Below, one piece after another: positions 37,503 through 46,690 of a stretch of DNA of 64,000 bases (positions within the stretch are counted from its first letter, which is position 1; every line of letters begins with the position of its first letter). The notes beneath the pieces were generated by a model, which saw only the letters and a list, made by a program, of their open reading frames with translations, was not told the origin of the DNA and did no database searches. The stretch lies in the NCBI GenBank assembly GCA_947497315.1, contig CANMFX010000002.1, positions 496,001 to 560,000 of the forward strand, written 5' to 3'. Position numbers and translations under genes: made by a program. Origin of the DNA: an uncultured Sphingomonadaceae bacterium (GTDB lineage Bacteria > Pseudomonadota > Alphaproteobacteria > Sphingomonadales > Sphingomonadaceae).

Positions 37503-38291
37503 CTAGAAAATCGGATCGTTCGCGCCACTTTCATCGTCATCCTTGACCGGTAATGGCGTGAGATCCTCATGGATACCGCATTCGGTTTTGTCCCAACCCC
37601 GCCAGCGGCCTGCACGTGGGTCTTCTCCAGGCTTGACTTTGGAAGTGCACGGAGCGCAGCCGACCGAGAGATAGCCTTGCGCTTCCAGCGGATGGCGGGG
37701 CAGGTTGTGTTCTTTGAAATAGGCTTCGAGATCATCCTTGACCCAGTCACCCAGCGGATTGATTTTCAACCGGCCGTCCTCGACTTCAAAGCGGGGGAGA
37801 TTCTGCCGGGTGACAGATTGAAACGCCTTGCGACCGGAAATCCAGCTGTTGAGACCGGATTTGGCGCGCGCCAAAGGCTCGACCTTGCGGATTTCGCAGC
37901 AACCATCGGGGTCAAAGGACCAGCGCAGTTCATTCTCGTCCTTGGCGGCGAGAACGACTGGATCCGGCTTTACCACTTTTGGATTTTCAATGCCCAGTGT
38001 CTCAATCAACGTCTCGCGATATTCCAGCGTTTCGGGAAACATTCTTAGCGTATCGACAAAGGTCACCGGAATAGAGGGATCTGCCTGTGCAACCAGATGC
38101 AGCAGGACCGCACTTTCGGTACCGAAAGAAGAAACAACTGCCACTTCGCCGAGATTGCCCTCCTCGAACAGGGCCTTCAGCATGGTCGAGGCATGTACAC
38201 CTTCAAAACGTACATTCAGGGCATCGGCATCTGCCTGCGTAAAATCAGGACGTGCGTCGATTACATCTATTTTGCGAGCTGGCTCACCCAT
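37503..38291 (-). CDS. cysH: Assimilatory APS reductase, [4Fe-4S] type
   Basis: A 262-aa enzyme that reduces adenylyl-sulfate (or PAPS) to sulfite with thioredoxin. I start at ATG 38291, which overlaps the upstream DUF934 stop by 8 bp; the longer frame to 38531 lies over that gene. The PAPS-reductase fold has S-S-F-G-T-E-S-A-V at 54-62. The cysteines C131-C132 and C212-x-x-C215 are the [4Fe-4S] ligands, and C238 (E-C-G-I-H) is the catalytic cysteine. The CC plus CxxC pair marks the APS-using bacterial/plant type; enterobacterial PAPS reductases lack it. Last gene of the sulfur operon. Confidence 0.95.
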   Translation of the reverse strand: MGEPARKIDVIDARPDFTQADADALNVRFEGVHASTMLKALFEEGNLGEVAVVSSFGTESAVLLHLVAQADPSIPVTFVDTLRMFPETLEYRETLIETLGIENPKVVKPDPVVLAAKDENELRWSFDPDGCCEIRKVEPLARAKSGLNSWISGRKAFQSVTRQNLPRFEVEDGRLKINPLGDWVKDDLEAYFKEHNLPRHPLEAQGYLSVGCAPCTSKVKPGEDPRAGRWRGWDKTECGIHEDLTPLPVKDDDESGANDPIF

Positions 38292-38709
38292 GACGGCGTT
38301 TCCAGATGGGCGTACGGCTGTCTGTTGTGCCCTGATATACCTCTTCATAGAGTTCCAGTGCCTTGTCCATGACCCTGGCATCAATGGGAGCATCCGGTGC
38401 GAAGGCATCAAAACCGCAACGCCGCATGTAGGCGATCTGATCGACCAGCACGTCACCACTGGCCCGCAATTCGCCCTTGTAGCCTGCTTCACGCAATATC
38501 TGAGCAGCAGAGTAGCCGCGACCGTCGCCAAAGACGGGGAAGTCGACTTCGATCAATGCCAAGCGATCCAATAGCGGAAGCAGCAGCCGGGCGTCTTCGC
38601 CTGCCTCTATCCGAACGGCGGTGGCGTTTGACTGATCCAGAAATGCATCCAGCGAAACCGCTGGTTCTTCATGCACGTCGTCGTCGCGAAAACGGATTGC
38701 CTCAACCAT
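38284..38709 (-). CDS. DUF934 protein of the sulfite-reductase operon
   Basis: A 141-aa protein starting at ATG 38709 with a perfect AAGGAGG seven bases upstream; it overlaps the cysI stop by 8 bp and its own stop overlaps the cysH start by 8 bp. It matches DUF934: an acidic-polar N-terminus (R-F-R-D-D-D-V), a beta-alpha core I-E-V-D-F-P-V-F-G-D-G-R-G-Y-S-x-A and Q-I-A-Y-M-R-R-C-G-F-D-A-F-A. Family members always sit between cysI and cysH or next to sulfite reductase; the biochemical role is not known to me. A function in sulfate reduction or in electron transfer to CysI is inferred from the context only. Confidence 0.92.
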   Translation of the reverse strand: MVEAIRFRDDDVHEEPAVSLDAFLDQSNATAVRIEAGEDARLLLPLLDRLALIEVDFPVFGDGRGYSAAQILREAGYKGELRASGDVLVDQIAYMRRCGFDAFAPDAPIDARVMDKALELYEEVYQGTTDSRTPIWKRRHG

Positions 38710-40333
38710 AGATAGCCTCCTTGAAAGCAGCCATGCCGACACGGCGATAGGTGTCGATAAATCGCTCATCCTCTTGCCGTTCTTTCAGATACAGGTCGGT
38801 TACGGTTTCAATGGCGTCGATCACGCCGTCTTCATCAAAGCCTGGGCCGGTGATTTTGGCGAGGCTAGTGTCCTCGGCAGCAGAGCCGCCCAACAGCAAC
38901 TGATAATTTTCCGTGCCTTTCCGGTCGACACCCAATATACCGATATGACCGGCATGGTGATGTCCGCAGGCATTGATGCAGCCGGAGATTTTCAGCTTCA
39001 ACTCCCCCAGTTCGCGTTGACGACCAAGATCGGCAAAGCGCTCGCTGATCTTCTGCGCCAATGGAATGGAGCGTGCATTGGCAAGGCTGCAATAATCCAG
39101 ACCGGGGCAGGCGATGCTGTCGGTGATCAGGTGGAGGTTGGCAGGTGCCAAATCAGCTTCATCCAGTTTCTGCCACAGAGCATATAGATCGCTCTTCTTG
39201 ACATGCGGCAGAACGATGTTCTGACTATGGGTGACGCGCATTTCATCAAAACTATATTGCTCCGCCAGATCGGCCATCAGATCAATCTGCGCCGATGAAG
39301 CATCGCCGGGGATGCCGCCTTTCGGCTTCAGGCTGATCGTCGCGATAGCATAGCCGGGTTGTTTGTGCGCAACCGTATTTTGATCGACCCAAAGTTTGAA
39401 ATCGGGATCCGAAAGATCGAGATCATCGCTAGCGCCGGTATCGAAGGCCGGATCAGCAAAATATTGCGTAATCCGCGCCAGTTCTTCTACTGGCGGGTTC
39501 AGGCCCAATGTCTTCATGTGAGCGAATTCTTCTTCAACCTGGCGGGTATATTCTTCCTTGCCCAGTTCGTGGACGAGGATTTTAATGCGCGCCTTGTACT
39601 TGTTATCGCGCCGACCGTAACGGTTATAGACCCGCAGGCAGGCTTCGGCATAGCTGATCAGTTCATCCGCTGGCACAAAGTCGCGGATTTCAGGAGCGAT
39701 CATTGGTGTTCGGCCCATGCCGCCGCCGACATAGAATTTCGCGCCCAGCTCGCCGTCTTTGTGAACGAGCTGGATACCGATATCGTGAAGGCGCATCGCC
39801 GCGCGATCGTCGTCGCTTGCAATAACGGCAATCTTGAATTTGCGAGGGAGGTAAGAGAATTCCGGGTGGAAGCTCGACCATTGACGCAGGATTTCTGCCC
39901 AAGGGCGTGGATCGGCAATTTCGTCGGCCGCTGCGCCAGCATATTGGTCAGAGGAGATATTGCGGATGCAGTTGCCGCTGGTCTGGATCGCGTGCATCTC
40001 GACAGAAGCAAGGTCGGCCAGAATGTCGGGTGCATCTTCCAGCTTGATCCAGTTATATTGAATATTCTGACGGGTGGTAAAATGCCCGTAATCACGGTCA
40101 TATTTGCGGGCGATGTGGCCCAGCATCCGCATCTGTTTGCTGTTCAGCGTGCCATAGGGAATGGCCACGCGCAGCATATAGGCGTGCAGCTGCAGATAGA
40201 GCCCGTTCATCAAACGTAGGGGTTTGAACTGGTCTTCCGTCAATTCACCGGCAAGGCGCCGTTCGACCTGATCGCGGAATTCCGCAACCCGTGTATCGAC
40301 CATTTGCTGGTCATATTTGTCATATTGATACAT
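38702..40333 (-). CDS. cysI: Sulfite reductase hemoprotein (siroheme, [4Fe-4S])
   Basis: A 543-aa siroheme protein that reduces sulfite to sulfide in the cytoplasm. Two homologous halves are present. The siroheme/[4Fe-4S] ligands are C409 and C415 (A-C-P-G-L-D-Y-C) and C452 and C456 (G-C-I-N-A-C). The N-terminal half has R-L-M-N-G-L-Y-L-Q and H-F-T-T-R-Q-N-I-Q. A nitrite reductase is a possible alternative by sequence alone, but the adjoining cysH and cobA genes favour sulfite. The electron donor (NADPH-flavoprotein CysJ or ferredoxin) is not in this window. It starts 2 bp after the DUF2849 stop and overlaps DUF934. Confidence 0.94.
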   Translation of the reverse strand: MYQYDKYDQQMVDTRVAEFRDQVERRLAGELTEDQFKPLRLMNGLYLQLHAYMLRVAIPYGTLNSKQMRMLGHIARKYDRDYGHFTTRQNIQYNWIKLEDAPDILADLASVEMHAIQTSGNCIRNISSDQYAGAAADEIADPRPWAEILRQWSSFHPEFSYLPRKFKIAVIASDDDRAAMRLHDIGIQLVHKDGELGAKFYVGGGMGRTPMIAPEIRDFVPADELISYAEACLRVYNRYGRRDNKYKARIKILVHELGKEEYTRQVEEEFAHMKTLGLNPPVEELARITQYFADPAFDTGASDDLDLSDPDFKLWVDQNTVAHKQPGYAIATISLKPKGGIPGDASSAQIDLMADLAEQYSFDEMRVTHSQNIVLPHVKKSDLYALWQKLDEADLAPANLHLITDSIACPGLDYCSLANARSIPLAQKISERFADLGRQRELGELKLKISGCINACGHHHAGHIGILGVDRKGTENYQLLLGGSAAEDTSLAKITGPGFDEDGVIDAIETVTDLYLKERQEDERFIDTYRRVGMAAFKEAIYG

Positions 40334-40335
40334 GC

Positions 40336-40632
40336 TTAAATCACCCAGTTTCCAGCCTCAGGGTCGGCTGGCTTTAGTGTTAAATCCGGTCTTACGGTTG
40401 GTCCTAGTGCGCGCACCCGGTCTTTAATATGAGCGGGACGAGGGCCGTCTTCGGTCATCTCCGCTTCAATCGCATAGGGAACATTGACCCGGCGGGCCGC
40501 TTCCTCCTCATGCAGGATAGCTTCGAAATTCTCGCCGACATCAACGGCATCTTCGACATGGCGCGACCAGTCGCTGCCGGTCCACCAGGTGACGTCTCCT
40601 GTTTTCAGGTCATTTCCCGTCAGTATTTTCAA
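40336..40632 (-). CDS. DUF2849 protein
   Basis: A 98-aa protein starting at 40632, where its ATGA overlaps the stop of the upstream methyltransferase. It matches DUF2849: an N-terminal I-L-T-G-N-D-L-K-T-G-D-V-x-W, a W-S-R-H central motif, a V-P-Y-A-I-E-A-E strand and a C-terminal R-P-x-H-I-K-D-R-V-R-A-L-G-P-T-V-R-P-D-L. It appears in alphaproteobacterial sulfite-reductase operons between cobA/cysG and cysI, as here, but has no catalytic motif I recognise. A role as a small partner of siroheme assembly or of CysI is only a guess from placement. Confidence 0.9.
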   Translation of the reverse strand: MKILTGNDLKTGDVTWWTGSDWSRHVEDAVDVGENFEAILHEEEAARRVNVPYAIEAEMTEDGPRPAHIKDRVRALGPTVRPDLTLKPADPEAGNWVI

Positions 40633-41432
40633 AATTCAACTCCCGCCATTTGCGCATATTCAAGAAATTTATCCGTTGCATCGCCGTAGCGTGCGACTTC
40701 GCCAACCACCAACAGGGCAGGGCTCTTCACTTGTTCCCGTTGAACAAGATCACCAAGATCAGTCAGTAATGTCTGAAGCGCCCTGAAATTGTCCCGCGTT
40801 CCGTTTTCCAACACGGCAACCGGCAGGTCGGGCGCGGCGCCGTCTGCGATCAGTTTTTCAACAATCGCTTCGGCATTGGCAACGCCCATATAGATAACCA
40901 GCGTGCGTCCTTTGCCGGCCAATCCTGACCAGTTTTGATCCGATAAGCCTTTGCACTGGCCAGCGACAAACGAGACAGCGCTGGATGCATCACGATGGGT
41001 GAGGGGCATTTTTGCCTGTGCGGCACAGCCGAGAGCCGCGCTAATGCCAGGAACAACTTCTACTCTTACACCGGCTTTGACGCAGTCGCTGGCCTCTTCA
41101 CCACCGCGACCAAAGATAAACGGATCTCCACCTTTCAGCCGAACGACCTTGTGACCCTTTTTCGCTTCGGCAATAAGCAACGCGTTGATTTGATCTTGTG
41201 CCATGCTGTGGCGGGACCGCTGCTTGGCAACGGATACCCGTTGGGTTGTCGCTGGCGCCATATCAAGTATGTCGGCGCTCACCAGACCATCATGAACGAT
41301 GATATCAGCTTCGGACAACAGACGCGCAGCGCGCAGGGTCAGCAGCTCCGGATCACCGGGGCCGGCGCCAACGAGATAGACTGTGCCATCGACAGACTGG
41401 GCTTGCGGCATAGAAGGTTCTTTGGTTTCCAT
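40629..41432 (-). CDS. cobA: Uroporphyrinogen-III C-methyltransferase
   Basis: A 267-aa SUMT enzyme (CysG methyltransferase part) that methylates uroporphyrinogen III to precorrin-2 for siroheme. The conserved V-G-A-G-P-G-D-P-E-L-L-T, V-R-L-K-G-G-D-P-F-I-F-G-R-G-G-E-E and P-G-I-S-A-A-L motifs are complete. The dehydrogenase/ferrochelatase half found in E. coli CysG is absent, so that step must be elsewhere. The start may be 41432 or the Met at 41411; neither has a strong ribosome site. It heads the cobA-DUF2849-cysI-DUF934-cysH operon and supplies the siroheme needed by CysI. Confidence 0.94.
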   Translation of the reverse strand: METKEPSMPQAQSVDGTVYLVGAGPGDPELLTLRAARLLSEADIIVHDGLVSADILDMAPATTQRVSVAKQRSRHSMAQDQINALLIAEAKKGHKVVRLKGGDPFIFGRGGEEASDCVKAGVRVEVVPGISAALGCAAQAKMPLTHRDASSAVSFVAGQCKGLSDQNWSGLAGKGRTLVIYMGVANAEAIVEKLIADGAAPDLPVAVLENGTRDNFRALQTLLTDLGDLVQREQVKSPALLVVGEVARYGDATDKFLEYAQMAGVEF

Positions 41433-41498
41433 GAAACCGATATGCTCGGATAAGCGGCGATTTTCAAAGCAGAAGTTTTTTTAGCGACCTAAGATATA

Positions 41499-42950
41499 CT
41501 ATTGGCCAGAGACTTCAGCTGTGCTTTCGGTTTCTGTCCGGTCTTCGTCTTTCAATCCGATGCCAATGGATGCCCGCGTTTGCTCGGCTTCCATCGAAAC
41601 TACCGGATAAGCGCAATAGTCGGCTGCATAATAAGCACTTGGCCGGTGATTGCCGGAAAGGCCGATGCCGCCAAACGGGGCTTCGGAGGACGCTCCAACC
41701 GTCATCTTGTTCCAGTTTACAATTCCGGCGCGGCTATTGGACCAGAATTGATCATATTGCGTCGCTGTTCCGCCGACAAGGGCGGCGGACAGGCCGTATC
41801 GCGTATTATTCGCTTCTGCGATTGCCTCCTCAAAGTCCGCGACGCGAATGACCTGTAATATCGGGCCGAACAGCTCGATATCCAGGCGTTCTTCCATCGC
41901 CGTAACATCTATGATTCCGGGGGTCAGAAACGGGCGATCATCCAATGGTCGTGCCATATGCTTGATTGGGCTGCCGCCATGGCTCATCAGCGTCAGGAAA
42001 CTTTCGGTCAGACCATCAGCAACATCATTGTCTATTACTGGACCCATAAATGGCGCCGGCTTACTGAAAGGTTCGTCAATGATCAGCCTGTCTGCAATTC
42101 GTTTAACTTCTTTAACCACGCGGTCATAGAGTTCGTCTTTGACAATCATCCGGCTTGCCGCGGAGCAACGCTGCCCGGCGGACAGGAAAGCGGATTGCAC
42201 AACCAATACCGCTGCACTGTGAATATCATCCGTGTCCCAGACAATGATCGGATTATTGCCACCCATTTCGAGCGCCAATATCTTGTTGGGTCGATTGGCA
42301 AACTGCCGATTGAGAGCAACGCCGGTTTGGGCGGAACCGGTGAATAACAAACCATCAATATCATCGTTGGCGGTAAGCTGTTTGCCAACATCAGGCCCGC
42401 CTTGCACAATGTTGACGACGCCACTTGGTAGCCCCGCTTTCTTAAAAGCATCGAACAGGAACTGTCCCACCGCCGGTGTTTTTTCTGACGGTTTGAACAC
42501 GACTGTGTTTCCGGCGATAAGGGCTGGAACAATATGCCCGTTCGGCAGGTGGGCAGGGAAGTTATAGGGGCCAAGTACAGCCAATACTCCATGCGGCTTG
42601 TGCCGTAGGGCCGCACGCATATTAGGCTGGCTGGACAGCTGGCGTTGCGGAGTGCGTTCTGCATAGGCCGTGACCGAGATATCAATCTTTTTGACGACCG
42701 ATTCCACCTCCGTTCGTGATTCCCAAATAGGCTTACCGGTTTCGCGGGAAATCAGCTCAGCCAGTTCTTCTGCCTGTCCGCGAATGTGATTGGCATAGCG
42801 ACGCACGGCCTCGATACGTTTGGTAACCGGAAGAGCTGCCCATGTCGGCCAAGCCGTCCTCGCATCCGCGACCGCCGCATCAGCATCGCCAGATTGCCCT
42901 TTCCACAAAATCGCGCCAGTGGCTGGTTCTATTGATGTAAATTCAGTCAC
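41499..42950 (-). CDS. astD: Succinylglutamate-semialdehyde dehydrogenase
   Basis: I start at GTG 42950 (M-T-E-F-T-S-I-E-P) behind GGAACG; the frame continues upstream to 43013 but has no coherent similarity. The 483-aa enzyme belongs to the aldehyde dehydrogenase superfamily, catalytic C262 (S-A-G-Q-R-C-S) and E228 (L-E-M-G-G-N-N). The N-P-x-T-G-x-x-L-W start and the C-terminal N-W-N-K-M-T-V-G-A match AstD, the fourth enzyme of arginine catabolism by the succinyl pathway. The other ast genes are not in this window, so the gene stands alone here. Another semialdehyde substrate is possible. Confidence 0.88.
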   Translation of the reverse strand: MTEFTSIEPATGAILWKGQSGDADAAVADARTAWPTWAALPVTKRIEAVRRYANHIRGQAEELAELISRETGKPIWESRTEVESVVKKIDISVTAYAERTPQRQLSSQPNMRAALRHKPHGVLAVLGPYNFPAHLPNGHIVPALIAGNTVVFKPSEKTPAVGQFLFDAFKKAGLPSGVVNIVQGGPDVGKQLTANDDIDGLLFTGSAQTGVALNRQFANRPNKILALEMGGNNPIIVWDTDDIHSAAVLVVQSAFLSAGQRCSAASRMIVKDELYDRVVKEVKRIADRLIIDEPFSKPAPFMGPVIDNDVADGLTESFLTLMSHGGSPIKHMARPLDDRPFLTPGIIDVTAMEERLDIELFGPILQVIRVADFEEAIAEANNTRYGLSAALVGGTATQYDQFWSNSRAGIVNWNKMTVGASSEAPFGGIGLSGNHRPSAYYAADYCAYPVVSMEAEQTRASIGIGLKDEDRTETESTAEVSGQ

Positions 42951-43092
42951 AATCGTTCCGATACAATATTCAAGCAGGCAAGCGGAATGTCGCTTTGTTA
43001 GTTGCAATACCAACTAGCTGATACAGCTTAAAAATCCAGTAACTATAGATCTGTTTTTATTCGCTTCGTCTCATACGAACGGTTACTTCGCT

Positions 43093-44493
43093 TTACAGTC
43101 CCCGTAATGCCTTGCCCATATCTCGAATTGCCTCAACTTTTCTGGTTAATGGGTGCCAATCATCTTTTTGATCAATGGCATCCCAGATTGTTTCGACCTC
43201 TTCGATATGCATCGAGCAGGGAGTATCCGATTGCCAATATTGATGATCAGATGATCGTGTGCGCTTCCGTTTGATCATCTCTTCCCGAAAAGGCGCGAAT
43301 TCGTTGGACTCATAACTTTCGTTTTCCGGGACAGAATCCTGACCCCAGTCGAAAAAGAACTGATCAATTGTTACGGTTTTTTGGGTTAAGGCCTGTTCTG
43401 CAGCCATGACCAGGGGTTTGTCATTGTCAAAGCCTTCACTTTCCACGCCGAGGCGCCAGCAGAAATGTTCGGTAAATGCCGTGCCATATGCTTTGGGGAA
43501 ACCTTCCAGTGTCTCAACCAATGGATCGCTGTCGCAGACCAATCTCAGCGCACTTGCCAGTTGCGCAAGGTTCCAGTGCAGCGCCTCCGGTTGCCGGGCG
43601 AAGCAATAGAGCCCTTCATGATCGAAATAGGCGGCAGTAAAACCGGGCTCCCAATAGGGCGTGAACCGCCAGGGGCCATAGTCAAAGCTCTCACCGGTAA
43701 TATTGATGTTGTCGGTGTTGAGTACGCCATGCACAAATCCGGACGTCATATAACTGGCGGCCAGCTGGGCGGCTTTGGTGGCGACATTTTGAAATAGCTC
43801 GACCGCCGGATGATTAGTTTTTGCACCATCGTAGAAATGGGTAAGGCAATAATCGACCAGCGCGTGCATCAGTCCTTCATTTTGCTCCACCGCGATGCGC
43901 TGCAATGTACCGAACCGAATATGACTGTGACTCAACCGGGTCATGACCGCAGATCGGGTTGGAGAGGGTTCGTCATCGCGATAAAGGTCTTCTCCGGTCT
44001 CTATCAGCGAGAAGGTTTTGGATGTGTCCACACCCAAAGCTTCCAGCATTTCGGTAGCGAGTATCTCGCGAACCCCGCCCTTCAGTGTTAGCTTGCCATC
44101 GCCGGAACGGCTCCATGGAGTGGTGCCGGATCCTTTGGTGGCGAGATCCATCAGACGATCTTCATGGTCACGCAACTGTGCGAGCAGAAACCCGCGTCCA
44201 TCGCCTATCTCCGGATTGTAGTTGCGAAACTGATGGCCATGATAGCGCAGGGCCAAGGGCGGGTTGAGATTGTCGGGAAGGGGCTCGAAACGACCGAAAT
44301 GAGCGATCCACTCGTCATCGCTCAGGTCGGAAAGGCCAACAGTCTGATCCCAGCGATCATTGCGGAAGCGCAGCTCGTGGCGCGGAAATTCGGCAGCCTG
44401 AACCGGATCGCCAATTTTTTCACCCAACTGGGTTATCTTTACATCTGGGCGATAGGGTGATTTTGCCGGTTCAGCTTGCGGTTTATATGCCAT
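43093..44493 (-). CDS. selO: SelO-family protein adenylyltransferase (YdiU)
   Basis: A 466-aa pseudokinase-fold enzyme of the SelO family that AMPylates protein substrates. Typical motifs are present: G-H-Q-F-x-x-Y-N-P-E-I-G-D-G-R-G, L-K-G-G-V-R-E, M-H-A-L-V-D, G-F-V-H-G-V-L-N-T-D-N-I-N-I-T-G and D-Y-G-P-W, which includes the metal-binding N and D. The catalytic inversion of ATP is known for this family, so AMP rather than phosphate is transferred. The last residues lack the Sec/Cys redox motif of eukaryotic SelO. It is divergent from the alpha/beta hydrolase gene. Confidence 0.94.
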   Translation of the reverse strand: MAYKPQAEPAKSPYRPDVKITQLGEKIGDPVQAAEFPRHELRFRNDRWDQTVGLSDLSDDEWIAHFGRFEPLPDNLNPPLALRYHGHQFRNYNPEIGDGRGFLLAQLRDHEDRLMDLATKGSGTTPWSRSGDGKLTLKGGVREILATEMLEALGVDTSKTFSLIETGEDLYRDDEPSPTRSAVMTRLSHSHIRFGTLQRIAVEQNEGLMHALVDYCLTHFYDGAKTNHPAVELFQNVATKAAQLAASYMTSGFVHGVLNTDNINITGESFDYGPWRFTPYWEPGFTAAYFDHEGLYCFARQPEALHWNLAQLASALRLVCDSDPLVETLEGFPKAYGTAFTEHFCWRLGVESEGFDNDKPLVMAAEQALTQKTVTIDQFFFDWGQDSVPENESYESNEFAPFREEMIKRKRTRSSDHQYWQSDTPCSMHIEEVETIWDAIDQKDDWHPLTRKVEAIRDMGKALRGL

Positions 44494-44555
44494 TGCTCAA
44501 TAGTGGGGATGAACAGAGAGCGCGGCAAGTAAGAACCGGGGGACGCACGACATTT

Positions 44556-45419
44556 ATGATCGATCAGGGCGGCTATGACGACAAATACTGGGAATCCGAA
44601 GATGGTTTGAAGCTGCATTATCGTGACTATCCCGGCGATGATACGCAAATACCGGTAATCTGTGTTCCCGGGCTGACACGCAATGTTCGGGACTTTGAGC
44701 ATCTTGGCGATTGGCTTAGTGGAAAACGCCGGATCATCATGATCAATCTGCGCGGGCGGGGCGAGAGCGAATACGCCAAGGATAGCGCAAGCTATAATGC
44801 GAAAACCTATGTCGCCGATGTTGTCAGACTTATGGACGATATCGAACTGCCAACGGCAATATTTTTCGGCACGTCACTGGGCGGGATTGTCACTATGATC
44901 ATGGCGTCCCGGCATCCGGAACGGGTAGCCGGTGCATTATTGAATGATATCGGTCCTGATGTTGATCAACGCGGATTGGACCGTATCGGTGAAAGTCTTG
45001 GACAAGGCCGCAGTTTCGAAACCTGGGCACATGCCGCGCGCGACAAGGCCGAGGAAAGTCGCGGTATTCATCCCGACTACAGCTTGAAGGACTGGATAGC
45101 CTTTTCAAAGAAACTCTATCGGATGAATAGCTCCGGCCGGATTAAGCTGGATTATGATATGAAGATATCGGAGCCATTTGAAGGCAAAGGCGGCGGCAAT
45201 GAAGCGATCTGGCGTGCACTGGAGGCGCTCGAAAACGTGCCGACGCTCATCTTGCGAGGAGCGTTGTCCGATCTGTTTAGCGAGGCGACCGCCCAGAAAA
45301 TGCTCGGTAAACTGAACAAAGCGGAGCTGGTCACGGTCCCGCGGGTAGGGCATGCGCCGACATTGGAGGAGCAGGCATCGCTTGACGCGATTGCCGCGTT
45401 GCTCCAACGGGTCGATTGA
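44556..45419 (+). CDS. Alpha/beta hydrolase
   Basis: The ATG at 44556 (M-I-D-Q-G-G-Y) gives 287 aa; an upstream frame to 44457 overlaps the selO 5' end and its residues look non-coding, so I chose the later start, though the ribosome site GGGGGA is distant. The hydrolase has an oxyanion H-x-G-x stretch (V-C-V-P-G-L-T-R), a nucleophile Ser in F-G-T-S-L-G-G, an Asp in L-S-D-L-F-S and a His in V-G-H-A-P-T. This is the alpha/beta-hydrolase 1 (epoxide-hydrolase/esterase) shape, with a 40-70-residue cap around R-I-G-E-S-L-G. The substrate is unknown. GT4 gene follows 34 bp downstream. Confidence 0.85.
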   Translation: MIDQGGYDDKYWESEDGLKLHYRDYPGDDTQIPVICVPGLTRNVRDFEHLGDWLSGKRRIIMINLRGRGESEYAKDSASYNAKTYVADVVRLMDDIELPTAIFFGTSLGGIVTMIMASRHPERVAGALLNDIGPDVDQRGLDRIGESLGQGRSFETWAHAARDKAEESRGIHPDYSLKDWIAFSKKLYRMNSSGRIKLDYDMKISEPFEGKGGGNEAIWRALEALENVPTLILRGALSDLFSEATAQKMLGKLNKAELVTVPRVGHAPTLEEQASLDAIAALLQRVD

Positions 45420-45453
45420 TTTCTTCTGACGTTAAAGATAGCCGGCATAATCA

Positions 45454-46590
45454 ATGAAACCCTCCAGAATTTTGCATTTGCACAGCACGTTCAATCTTGG
45501 CGGCAAAGAAGCGCGGGCGGTCAGGCTGATGAACCATTTTGGAGCGCAGGCGCAGCATACTATTCTTTCCGCTGAACCCGATAATCTGTCCGCGCGCGAT
45601 GTGATTGATAGCAAAATCAAGGTCAGCTTTCCAACGGATGCGCCACTATTGTCGGGCAAACCATCATTGAAGCGCTATCGTGAACTGGTTGACTATTATC
45701 GGCAATTTGATCTGATTCTGTCTTATAACTGGGGATCAATGGACGGCGTTATGGCGCGGACTCTCTTCGCCCGGGTCGAAGGATTGCCTCCGCTGATCCA
45801 CCATGAAGATGGCTTCAACGAAGATGAGCGAAAAAAGCTAAACTGGAAGCGTAACTTGTTTCGGAAATTTGCACTGGGTGGGAGCCAGGCGCTGGTGGTG
45901 CCATCTGAGCGACTTCAGAATATCGCGCAAACAGTTTGGAAACAGCCCGAAGACAAAGTGCACCGTATTCCCAACGGTATTGATGTGAAGCGTTTCGATA
46001 AAAAACCGCAACGCGGTGCGCTTCCAGGATTCAAAAAGGCAAAAGACGAAGTCGTCGTTGGGACGCTGGCGGGACTTCGGGCGGTCAAAAACTTGCCGCG
46101 GCTGGTGCGAGCCTGCGCCGAAGCGGGAGACAATGTCCGGCTTGTGATTGTTGGTGAGGGGCCTGAAAAAGAAGCCATTCTGGCAGAGGCGCAGCAGTGC
46201 GGAATGGCCGATCGTCTGTTAATGCCCGGATTTCAGGCGGATCCCGCACGCTATATCGGACTATTCGACATTTTTGCGTTGTCCTCTGACAGTGAGCAAT
46301 TTCCTATATCTCTGATCGAAGCGATGGCCGCTGGCCTGCCCGTTGCGGCTACAGATGTTGGAGATGTGAAATCTATGGTATGTCAGGCCAATCAGGGCTT
46401 TATAAAGCCGGTCGAAGACGAAGCTCAGTTCGCTGAAGCCTTGACGACATTGGTTCAGCACGAGCAGTTGCGGCAGGATATTGGCGCGCAAAACCGGATG
46501 AAGGCTCAGGCGGAGTACAATGAAAGCAAGATGTTGGCACGTTATGCGCTGCTATATGGTCATGCGCTCGGGCGACCAAAATTTGCTTAG
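45454..46590 (+). CDS. GT4-family glycosyltransferase
   Basis: A 378-aa GT-B glycosyltransferase. The N-terminal domain begins I-L-H-L-H-S-T-F-N-L-G-G-K-E (about 6-19), typical of GT4. The C-terminal domain has V-I-V-G-E-G-P-E and the E-x7-E motif E-Q-F-P-I-S-L-I-E (near 287-295), which binds the sugar nucleotide. Linkage and acceptor cannot be predicted; candidates are exopolysaccharide or lipid-linked glycans. No other polysaccharide genes adjoin. The end is a T-A-G at 46588-46590, followed by a 100-bp spacer before the nitronate-monooxygenase-like gene. Confidence 0.87.
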   Translation: MKPSRILHLHSTFNLGGKEARAVRLMNHFGAQAQHTILSAEPDNLSARDVIDSKIKVSFPTDAPLLSGKPSLKRYRELVDYYRQFDLILSYNWGSMDGVMARTLFARVEGLPPLIHHEDGFNEDERKKLNWKRNLFRKFALGGSQALVVPSERLQNIAQTVWKQPEDKVHRIPNGIDVKRFDKKPQRGALPGFKKAKDEVVVGTLAGLRAVKNLPRLVRACAEAGDNVRLVIVGEGPEKEAILAEAQQCGMADRLLMPGFQADPARYIGLFDIFALSSDSEQFPISLIEAMAAGLPVAATDVGDVKSMVCQANQGFIKPVEDEAQFAEALTTLVQHEQLRQDIGAQNRMKAQAEYNESKMLARYALLYGHALGRPKFA

Positions 46591-46690
46591 GATTTTATAA
46601 TGAAAAATAGTTTTGGGTATTCGCTGATTTTTTCGCACAATTTGACATGCGCCGTCTATAAGACGCGCTTGGGGTATATAGGAGAGTATA

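Noticed and set aside
39359-40219. 286-codon plus-strand frame inside cysI
   Set aside because: Complementary to the sulfite reductase gene, which has all its siroheme cysteines; a codon-bias shadow.
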